Assembly: GCA_002491605.1 (NCBI GenBank)
Contig: DKWG01000015.1
Location: 1 to 10,487 of the forward strand
DNA from: Ruminococcus sp. UBA7158
GTDB lineage: Bacteria; Bacillota; Clostridia; Oscillospirales; Ruminococcaceae
Direction of reading: 5' to 3'
DNA length: 10,487 nucleotides
Below, in pieces: positions 1 to 5,668 of the stretch (position 1 is its first letter; each line of letters begins with the position of its first letter). Under the pieces are notes generated by a model. The model saw nothing but the letters and a program-made list of their open reading frames with translations. It was not told where the DNA came from and made no database searches. Both the position numbers and the translations under genes were made by a program.

Positions 1-319
1 CGAAAAAATAAGACAATCATTGCGGAAGAAATACCAGGCGTTTAAGAGTTTTGATAAGTTTCATCTTTTGTGATTTTAGGATACAACATTTTCTCCGGAA
101 AATCAACCACCTTAATACGAAATGTCATATCCTGCGCATTATTTTTGTTGAATATGTTAAAAACGCGGGAACATATTGTGCAAGTCGACATATCATTTTT
201 TGTTCGTTGATATATTATAACATTGATCATTCCATATGCAACCTTAAAATTTTCATATTGATTAAGCTTTAAAAAGAGCTTACGCTGTTTTAAGTTATAA
301 AATGCTAAAAGGGTCGGTG
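1..319. other. AT-rich intergenic stretch, no supportable gene
   Basis: This stretch lies beyond the terminator of the sortase-pilin operon and is strongly AT-rich. Short open frames exist on both strands (42-377 minus, 51-272 plus). The minus one begins between the pilin stop and the terminator and runs through the terminator hairpin, and neither has a convincing Shine-Dalgarno sequence. I see no tRNA, repeat or clear promoter here. Confidence 0.6.
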
Positions 320-365
320 CATAAAAACAAACTCGTCTGAGCATATATTCTGCACTCAGACGAGT
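320..365 (-). terminator. Intrinsic terminator of the sortase-pilin operon
   Basis: ACTCGTCTGAG (331-341) and CTCAGACGAGT (355-365) form a perfect 11-bp stem with a 13-base loop. Read on the minus strand, the hairpin is followed at once by TTTGTTTTTAT, a good U-tract. It lies 36 bases after the pilin stop codon. The plus-strand side has no T-run, so termination is for leftward transcription only. Confidence 0.9.
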
Positions 366-401
366 AATGTAAACCAATTTAATAAAGAGTACGGCGATAA
401 G

Positions 402-1184
402 CTATTCGCCTGTTTTTTCACAGCCGTCCCTGCGCTTTTTAACCGCAAGCACAACCGACGCAATTACCGCTAAAGCAACTAACGATACGCCCAAAGCTAT
501 CATAATAGCATCTGACGGCTTGCTCGGCTCTTGATTTGACGCCGTTTCCCCGACGTACTCGTTTTCCTCCCACATATCATCCTCGGAATCGTCACGTTCG
601 CCGTCGCCGTGCTCTGTCGGCTTTTCAGGGTCGGGATAATCTGTTGTCGGCGGAGGAGGGGTTTTTAAAAGCTCCATTTTCGGTGTGGCATTAACATCAT
701 AGATGTATTCTCCGCCGATACAAAGCGGCAGAGTCACCAAAAAGCTATCAATCGGATAATAGCCGTTGGCAGGACCGAACTGTCTGACAAGATACAAGCC
801 GGTATACATATTTCCCCACACAGCGTTTCCGTCCGAGCCTATTGCCGTAGTAGAGCCGATACAGTGGTTGATATCGACATATTCTGACAGCTGAAACGGA
901 AGCTTCGGCGCTTCAGGGTCACTTATATCCAGGCCGCTTGACAAAAACTCATCAGTAAAGATATATGTCAATTCTCCGTTGACGAAAGCAATGTCTGCAA
1001 CCTTGTATATAGTCAAGGTCCCGCCGCTGACAGGCTTATCGGTGTATGGGTCACGCATCTCGACGGTTATGCTTCCGAGCTTATTTATATCTAAATCAGC
1101 ATCGGCAAAGCATATTACCTGACACATAATAGTAAGCACAGCCGCAGTTAAGCAGCAGACCAACAGTCTAACTGTTTTTTTCAT
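402..1184 (-). CDS. SpaA/Cna-B-like pilin surface protein without LPXTG
   Basis: This is a 260-residue secreted, membrane-anchored protein. Residues 1-27 form a signal peptide (MKKTVRLLVCCLTAAV, then a likely cleavage near CFADA). Residues 37-170 look like the beta-sandwich of the prealbumin-like/SpaA-Cna-B pilin family: GSITVEMRD, then PVSGGTLTIYKVADI, then GLYLVRQF and the closing YDVNATPK. A Pro- and acid-rich spacer (about 174-225) precedes one membrane helix (226-248) and a KKRR tail. That is a cell-wall sorting architecture, but no LPXTG-like motif precedes the helix; the local sequence is ETASNQEPSKPSD. It lies 69 bases downstream of the class C sortase gene and is probably its partner. 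The start is supported by GGATGTGA, a weak ribosome binding site, upstream of the ATG. The fold assignment is from pattern; the pilus role is inferred from context. Confidence 0.8.
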   Translation of the reverse strand: MKKTVRLLVCCLTAAVLTIMCQVICFADADLDINKLGSITVEMRDPYTDKPVSGGTLTIYKVADIAFVNGELTYIFTDEFLSSGLDISDPEAPKLPFQLSEYVDINHCIGSTTAIGSDGNAVWGNMYTGLYLVRQFGPANGYYPIDSFLVTLPLCIGGEYIYDVNATPKMELLKTPPPPTTDYPDPEKPTEHGDGERDDSEDDMWEENEYVGETASNQEPSKPSDAIMIALGVSLVALAVIASVVLAVKKRRDGCEKTGE

Positions 1185-1231
1185 TTTATCACATCCAATT
1201 AAAATAAGTCTGAGTAAACTCTATGGCTAAA

Positions 1232-1251
1232 GCAGCACATATCAGTGCTGC
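1232..1251 (-). other. Hairpin between sortase and pilin genes
   Basis: GCAGCAC (1232-1238) and GTGCTGC (1245-1251) form a perfect 7-bp stem with a 6-base loop, starting two bases after the sortase stop codon. On the minus strand it is followed only by TTTAG, so it would be a weak terminator at best. It may act as an RNA-processing or stability element giving different levels of the two mRNAs. That role is inference. Confidence 0.5.
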
Positions 1252-1253
1252 AT

Positions 1254-1946
1254 TCAGTTCAAAATTCTTTTTCCCCTGACCAAAAGCCTGTGGGAATTGA
1301 TGCCGTACGGTGTGCAGGTAACGAGTGTGCACAGATCCTCGCCGTCGGCAATTAAAAGCTTTTCCGTTTCGCTCGGAAGAACCACGTTAATTTCGTCCAC
1401 TTCATACACAAGGTCTTCGCCTAAAACCGAAACTGTAAACCTGTCGCCGACCTCCAAGCTGTTTAAGTCAGAAAAGAGCTTTGCACTCGGAAGCCCTCGG
1501 TGTCCGGAAAGAACACAGTGTGTCGACTCTCCGCCGACCGGCAGGGAGCTGCCCTCAACATGACCGATTCCCTTGACAAGCACTTCCTCGCTTGTGCCGT
1601 GGTATATAGGCAAGCGGCAATCTATTTTGGGAATATCGATATATCCCATGACGTCGGTATCGGGCATACATAAAAGGCTTTCATAAACCGAGCGTTCCTC
1701 ATCGCTGAGTAAAAACGACTGCTCGCCGTCGCAGAGCCTCTTGTTGTACTCCTTTGCAGCCTCTGTCGCTTCTTTTATAAGCGCATCGTCTGCTGAGTCG
1801 ACATCCATCGAGTAGCTGCTTATTTCCTTTTTATGCTCCTTTGTATTCCAAAGATTGCTGAGTGTCGGGTAAAGCATTATACCGACGCCGGCTGCGAATA
1901 CTAAGACGATAATTACAGTAGTTATCACGGTTGTTGATTTTCGCAT
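1254..1946 (-). CDS. Class C (pilin-type) sortase
   Basis: This is a 230-residue membrane-bound transpeptidase that would link pilin subunits or surface proteins through a Cys thioester. One N-terminal membrane helix (about 7-26) leads to the catalytic domain (about 98-226). The family signatures are clear: GYIDIPKIDCRLPIYHGTSE (101-120), LPVGGESTHCVLSGHRGLPS with catalytic His149, TLVTCTPYGINSHRLLVRG with Cys211 and Arg220. Two class C features are missing: there is no DPW/DPF lid motif before the barrel, where the sequence is GEQSFLLSDEERSVYESLL, and no C-terminal membrane helix, since the protein ends at VRGKRILN. A TTG six codons upstream (1964) is open, but the ribosome binding site GGAG lies between it and the ATG at 1946, eight bases before that ATG, so I chose the ATG. 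It is the first gene of a two-gene operon with the pilin-like protein. Confidence 0.92.
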   Translation of the reverse strand: MRKSTTVITTVIIVLVFAAGVGIMLYPTLSNLWNTKEHKKEISSYSMDVDSADDALIKEATEAAKEYNKRLCDGEQSFLLSDEERSVYESLLCMPDTDVMGYIDIPKIDCRLPIYHGTSEEVLVKGIGHVEGSSLPVGGESTHCVLSGHRGLPSAKLFSDLNSLEVGDRFTVSVLGEDLVYEVDEINVVLPSETEKLLIADGEDLCTLVTCTPYGINSHRLLVRGKRILN

Positions 1947-2027
1947 TACTGAGTCTCCAAGCAATATATTTTAATACTATTCCACTATAAATATTGATTG
2001 AAGACGCTGAGCATATATACTCATAAA

Positions 2028-2043
2028 GGCGGCAAAAGCCGCC
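2028..2043 (-). other. GC-rich hairpin in the sortase leader
   Basis: GGCGGC-AAAA-GCCGCC forms a perfect 6-bp stem with a 4-base loop inside the roughly 170-base untranslated leader of the sortase operon. On the minus strand it is followed by TTTATG, too poor in U for a confident terminator. It could be an attenuator or stabiliser. Confidence 0.4.
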
Positions 2044-2121
2044 CGAAAATCGATATAACGTCACTGACATCAATAGCCCTTGTCAATAAATAAATTGAAA
2101 TTTAGTATTTATTACAAGTGC

Positions 2122-2150
2122 AGTATATCACTACATTTATAAAAAGTCAA
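2122..2150 (-). promoter_or_regulatory. Sigma-A promoter of the sortase-pilin operon
   Basis: On the minus strand, TTGACT (2145-2150) and TATACT (2122-2127) are separated by exactly 17 bases. This is close to the vegetative consensus. The start would be near 2115, giving a leader of about 170 bases. The -35 box is part of the U-tract of the preceding terminator. Confidence 0.8.
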
Positions 2151-2172
2151 GGCGTCGCATAAGGCTGACGCC
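2138..2172 (-). terminator. Terminator of the FlaR-like gene, overlapping a promoter
   Basis: GGCGTC (2151-2156) and GACGCC (2167-2172) form a 6-bp GC-rich stem with a 10-base loop. On the minus strand it is followed by TTGACTTTTTAT. It lies about 80 bases after the stop of the FlaR-like gene. The T-rich tail is also the -35 box and spacer of the sortase promoter. Confidence 0.65.
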
Positions 2173-2254
2173 TGCCGTAAATCGAATTGGCTTAATAACT
2201 CATTGCCGAAAGCTCACATATGCCGTTTTTTCAGTACCCGAAGCCACACCAAGC

Positions 2255-2761
2255 TCAGTCGGAAAGCTTTTTTCTCAGCTCATCAAGGTATTTTGAAGCC
2301 TGCTCTCTTGATTTAAAGACTACAATGTTTTTATCCGCGTAATTTTCGAGGGCGTCATATATCAGCGGAAGGTTTTTTGAAGGAAAGTCTAAAATCCACT
2401 GCTTGAATTCGCTGTCAAATTCCGTTTCAACCCAAGGCATATCCAAACGCTTTTTTCCTACTCTCGACCGTGCGCCGTCTAAGCAGACATCTAAAGGATA
2501 GTCAAGCAAAAACACAGTATCACAGGCTTGAAGCCTTATATCAAGCGTCCTCTGATAGTTGCCGTCGATAATCCATCTGTCGCTTTTGATGATATCGTTT
2601 AGCCTTTGGTCAAATTCGTCCCTTGAAACGTTGGTTTTGTCCGGCTTGTGCCATATCATGTCGAGGTGATGCAGGGGCAAGCCGGTTAATTCGTTCAGAC
2701 TTCGGGCAAATGTACTCTTTCCTGAGCCCGAGCAGCCGATAACAATTATTTTTTCAAACAT
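2255..2761 (-). CDS. FlaR/adenylate-kinase-like P-loop nucleotide kinase
   Basis: This is a 168-residue cytoplasmic P-loop protein of the adenylate-kinase-like group often annotated as 'DNA topology modulation protein FlaR'; the true substrate of these proteins is generally unknown. The Walker A motif GCSGSGKST is at residues 9-17, followed by LPLHHLDMIWHKPD, the typical LD.(I/L).W segment of this group. WIIDGNYQRT (63-72) resembles the substrate-binding DGNY motif, DTVFLLD (81-87) is the Walker B-like strand, and a basic lid-like stretch RSRVGKKR lies at 98-105. It appears full length. GGAG six bases before the ATG supports the start. It has its own promoter (2842-2870) and terminator, so it is probably monocistronic. 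The family is well supported; a role in DNA topology is only a name inherited from annotation. Confidence 0.85.
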   Translation of the reverse strand: MFEKIIVIGCSGSGKSTFARSLNELTGLPLHHLDMIWHKPDKTNVSRDEFDQRLNDIIKSDRWIIDGNYQRTLDIRLQACDTVFLLDYPLDVCLDGARSRVGKKRLDMPWVETEFDSEFKQWILDFPSKNLPLIYDALENYADKNIVVFKSREQASKYLDELRKKLSD

Positions 2762-2802
2762 ATGTCACTCCGAATCTTTATTATTCACTGTCTGATTATG
2801 CT

Positions 2803-2816
2803 CTTGTAAGTACAAG
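2803..2816. promoter_or_regulatory. Palindrome in the leader of the FlaR-like gene
   Basis: CTTGTA-AG-TACAAG is a perfect 6-2-6 dyad lying about 19 bases downstream of the presumed transcription start and 41 bases upstream of the FlaR-like ATG. The position suits a repressor operator. I do not recognise the regulator. Confidence 0.4.
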
Positions 2817-2841
2817 TCAGTTTAAATACTGTCATAATTCA

Positions 2842-2870
2842 AATATACAGACGCTCATGCTGTTAAGCAA
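2842..2870 (-). promoter_or_regulatory. Promoter of the FlaR-like gene
   Basis: On the minus strand, TTGCTT (2865-2870) and TATATT (2842-2847) are separated by 17 bases. Transcription would start near 2835, about 74 bases before the ATG. Confidence 0.6.
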
Positions 2871-2899
2871 TAAGCAGAATAAGCTCCAAACAAATTTCC

Positions 2900-3946
2900 T
2901 CAAATAGGCTGTCCCATAAAGCGCTGCGGCATATCACCGTAATTTGCGTCGCATACAGCGTCTATAATTTCATCCTTGCGGCAAAGGGCGTCGGGAAGGT
3001 CGCACACGATATCGTTAAGGTCATACGGACCGTTTCTGAAATGACCCACTACAGTTCCGTGAAACTCACCGTCAATCAATAAATACTGCAAAGGCTCGCA
3101 GTCGTAAGGAAGTCCTTCGGTGAGCTTTTTTGCATATTCTTTTAATATATGCTCATGCGACCTATAAAGAAAATCGTTGCGGTGAACGGCATATACAAAA
3201 TGTACTTTCCTCGGCACATAGCTTTTAAGCAGCTCGGCGTCGGCACTTAAAATATAACCGCTGCCGCATTCAGCAAGCGTGCCATCTGACAACAGCTCGT
3301 TGACTGCATTTTTTATTTCTCTCTCGGGCAGCTTATAAAACGACTTCGCCATGGCAGTGTCAAACCACACAAGACGGTAGGAAAACCTTTTAAGCACATT
3401 TTTCAATGCCTCCGCCCTTGTATACGCATCCACGTTTGTCTCGGGGAACACTTCGGAAAATATGTACCACCCACGATCCCACTCTCCGTCGTATTGATCC
3501 TCATAGACCAAAAACGCTTCCTGCAAGCGATGCAAAACAGGTGTAATCTCCTTGACAAGCATACCTGTCTCCAGCTTAATCTGCTGGATATTAAGAGGTC
3601 CTTCTCTTTCAAGAAGCTCCGTAATCCTAATCTGCGAATCGGTCGGATTTTTAAGCGGCTTGCGATACAGTGCAATGAAAAGCTCCAAATCGTCCGGTTC
3701 TATCCAGCCGAGATTGCCGCCGGCAAACCGCCCTTTGATAAGCTTTCTTTCAAGCTGCCTGCTGCGGTTGAACTCCATGTCGTCAAAATCAGCACGAAAG
3801 GAAAGAACGGGCGGCTCGCCGAAGCCGTGCCAATAAACGCTCTGCCCCGGCTGTGTATCATGATACAAGCTTATATACTCACTTTCATTCGCCCTGCGGC
3901 TTAAAAACTGGCGTTCCATGCGAAGTGAAACGATTTTTTCGTCCAT
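2900..3946 (-). CDS. Winged-helix protein, HTH_42 / AlkZ-YcaQ-like
   Basis: This is a 348-residue soluble protein without signal peptide or membrane helix. It reads like the HTH_42 superfamily, which includes the AlkZ/YcaQ DNA glycosylases that excise bulky alkyl lesions and unhook interstrand crosslinks. The N-terminal part (1-98) carries TQPGQSVYWHGFGEPP at 31-46, roughly where the Gln-based active-site segment of the family would be. A first winged helix covers about 105-150 (RITELLEREGPLNIQQIK, LETGMLVKEITPVLHRL), ending in the RGWYIFSEVFP strand typical of the family. A second winged helix covers about 178-232, and the C-terminus (about 285-335) has LLIDGEFHGTVVGHF. I cannot confirm the catalytic QxQ/QxD residues, so glycosylase activity is uncertain. 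The start is the ATG preceded by GGGGGAAAG. It follows the lipoprotein gene by 67 bases with no clear terminator, so they may be cotranscribed. Confidence 0.65.
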   Translation of the reverse strand: MDEKIVSLRMERQFLSRRANESEYISLYHDTQPGQSVYWHGFGEPPVLSFRADFDDMEFNRSRQLERKLIKGRFAGGNLGWIEPDDLELFIALYRKPLKNPTDSQIRITELLEREGPLNIQQIKLETGMLVKEITPVLHRLQEAFLVYEDQYDGEWDRGWYIFSEVFPETNVDAYTRAEALKNVLKRFSYRLVWFDTAMAKSFYKLPEREIKNAVNELLSDGTLAECGSGYILSADAELLKSYVPRKVHFVYAVHRNDFLYRSHEHILKEYAKKLTEGLPYDCEPLQYLLIDGEFHGTVVGHFRNGPYDLNDIVCDLPDALCRKDEIIDAVCDANYGDMPQRFMGQPI

Positions 3947-4013
3947 TTTTCTTTCCCCCGAATAAATTATTACCGTTCAGACCCGATGTACAGAAATTAA
4001 GTCTGCATTTTTA

Positions 4014-5423
4014 TTACTCTGCAATCTCAATATCAACTATTTCCAATGGATTTATGACCTTGGAGTTTATTTCAATAAATATCGTCCACTCCGCCATATC
4101 ACAGGTGCCGGATTCCGGAACTATTCTTTTTATTGAGACCTTGGTTCCGCTTATTGAATCTCTTGTAACGGATGTGACTTCATGGCGGTTTGAGCCTGAG
4201 CCTTCTGATAAAACCACAAGCAGAAGATCGTTTTCCTTGAACCACTCGTCATCGTATTTTTCGGACCGGTCAAGCCAGCCGATTGTGCTGTCTGCATACA
4301 CCGTTTCACGGCTTTCGAGGTCTAAGACTCCGTTGTAGTCGGTGTAAAAACGGTTTAAATCGTCAACCGAGCGAATTATAGCATATTGTGGCAGCTCGAC
4401 GTCAAAATCAAAGCAATCTGTGCGTATATACTCAGCGCTGAAGGAAAGCTCTGTCCGGCTTGCCGGGGTGTTTGACTTATCTCCTGCAAACTGCTTGCCG
4501 TATACAGATTCAAGAACACCCATCAGCTCGCAGTTTTCCGAGACATACTCCACTACAACGCTGCCTTTTCTGAAGAAGTGAGGAGGAAATGCACGTCCGA
4601 ACTGAATTGTAGTTGCACCGTGTCCGCCCAAACCGGTATATGCCTTTCCGTCAGGTGAAAACCTTGCGGCATGGTCCATGGCAGTTGCTTCGTCTTTATA
4701 CCTGCTCACGAACAGCTGATCACCGTTCGAAACTGAAATCCTGCACATACGCTCGGGGGAATACATATAAAGCTGCTGGAGCTCATCGCACCATTCGCTT
4801 TCGTAATCATACCCTGCCGCCGCTAATGCGTCTTCGATATCGGAAACGAACTCCGGGCTGTAATATCTTGAGCCTGCACCGGCAAATTCAACACCGAATG
4901 CGATATTCAGGTCTTGAAGCTCTTCGGCTGTCGGAGAAGCGTAGCTGATTATATAATTGTCGTACCTCCACAGATGAATAGGATAAATGTAGTCGATAAT
5001 CATCGTCTCATCATCGGATGTAAAATGCGAGCCGTCTTCACCGTAGTAACCGGCGAAGGCTTTTGCGTCGTCAACAGACTTATAGGATGTGACATTTATA
5101 ATTCCGCCGTCCTCAAGCTCATAGTAAGCCTTGTCGACAGAACCGTACTTTTTATCGGCGTCGGTTACTTCTCCGCCCTCGTATTTCAAAGCATTTGCTG
5201 TCATAACGTCTTCAACAAGCTCATACGCCGTTTTTTGAACAGTTTCGGGAGTCTTTTCAACGCCGTCGGCAGCGGTAACATCGCCGATAGGCTCTAAGCC
5301 GTCGCTTGAAGAGGTATTATCTGTAACTGCGCCGTCAGGGTCTTTATCGGTATTATTCTGACAACCTGTCAATGACAAAACAAGAGCCGATGCTATTATA
5401 AATGTAAATATTTTAGTTTTCAT
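4014..5423 (-). CDS. Lipoprotein with duplicated domain and PrcB-like C-terminus
   Basis: This is a 469-residue lipoprotein. The signal peptide ends in the lipobox LSLTGC with the lipidated Cys at residue 21, followed by a low-complexity Asp/Thr/Ser linker to about 65. Two diverged copies of one domain follow, about 68-184 and 194-316. Both share the order [I/L]xVxxYKxxxxA, DGxxxT, then a P-x-H/PPH site, an (I/V)xYxS segment with ELxxL, and FAG at the end (for example VEFAGAG and KQFAGDK). The C-terminal part (about 345-467) has YAIIRSVDDLNRFY, a LLLVVLSEGSGSNRHEV strand pair and a final paired-strand region. It resembles the PrcB C-terminal domain found in extracellular lipoproteins, with moderate certainty. 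The ATG is preceded by AAAGGA ten bases upstream and by a strong promoter. Its function is unknown; extracytoplasmic binding is inferred. Confidence 0.8.
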   Translation of the reverse strand: MKTKIFTFIIASALVLSLTGCQNNTDKDPDGAVTDNTSSSDGLEPIGDVTAADGVEKTPETVQKTAYELVEDVMTANALKYEGGEVTDADKKYGSVDKAYYELEDGGIINVTSYKSVDDAKAFAGYYGEDGSHFTSDDETMIIDYIYPIHLWRYDNYIISYASPTAEELQDLNIAFGVEFAGAGSRYYSPEFVSDIEDALAAAGYDYESEWCDELQQLYMYSPERMCRISVSNGDQLFVSRYKDEATAMDHAARFSPDGKAYTGLGGHGATTIQFGRAFPPHFFRKGSVVVEYVSENCELMGVLESVYGKQFAGDKSNTPASRTELSFSAEYIRTDCFDFDVELPQYAIIRSVDDLNRFYTDYNGVLDLESRETVYADSTIGWLDRSEKYDDEWFKENDLLLVVLSEGSGSNRHEVTSVTRDSISGTKVSIKRIVPESGTCDMAEWTIFIEINSKVINPLEIVDIEIAE

Positions 5424-5447
5424 TTGAATTCAGTCCTTTCATTTTAC

Positions 5448-5475
5448 ATTATATAAATAATACAACCATCAGCAA
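5448..5475 (-). promoter_or_regulatory. Promoter of the duplicated-domain lipoprotein
   Basis: On the minus strand, TTGCTG (5470-5475) and a perfect TATAAT (5448-5453) are separated by 16 bases. The transcription start would be near 5441, giving a short leader of about 18 bases before the ATG at 5423. Confidence 0.7.
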
Positions 5476-5535
5476 AAATTTATTGCAAACAAAAGATTAC
5501 AATAAAATTACACTTTTTATTCGGCATCAAAGTGT

Positions 5536-5582
5536 AAAACCCGTGCGAAATCCCGTAAGTCAGCGGTTTCGTGCGGGTTTTT
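5536..5582. terminator. Bidirectional-looking hairpin terminator
   Basis: AAAACCCGTGCGAAA (5536-5550) pairs with TTTCGTGCGGGTTTT (5567-5581), giving 15 pairs around a 16-base loop. T-runs follow on both strands: TTTTT on plus, TTTT on minus. It lies about 90 bases after the stop of the pseudo-ATPase gene on the minus strand, its expected client. The two non-Watson-Crick positions are G.U in plus-strand RNA but A.C in minus-strand RNA, so the fold is better in the plus direction, where I see no gene. Confidence 0.65.
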
Positions 5583-5668
5583 AAGTCTACACCTTTATTG
5601 AGAATCACCGTTAAAATGCCGTTTTCTCAAACAAATATTTCTATTTTTCGTTCGAAGCTGATTCAAAA

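Noticed and set aside
51..272. 73-codon plus frame
   Set aside because: Shadow of the AT-rich region with no ribosome binding site and no promoter.
42..377. 111-codon minus frame containing a CTIC motif
   Set aside because: It begins after the pilin stop, runs through the terminator hairpin, and has no ribosome binding site at its first start or at the internal ATG (189-191).
337..2018. Shared 12-mer CTGAGCATATAT at 337-348 and 2007-2018
   Set aside because: It is short and AT-rich and falls in the operon's terminator and in its leader. There is no further similarity, so chance is likely.
1831..2073. 80-codon minus frame in the sortase leader
   Set aside because: It overlaps the sortase gene in another frame, spans the leader hairpin and lacks a Shine-Dalgarno sequence.
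5598..5630. TTGAGAA/TTCTCAA inverted repeat after the pseudo-ATPase gene
   Set aside because: The 7-bp AT-rich stem has a 19-base loop and no T-run on either side, so it is unlikely to be a terminator.
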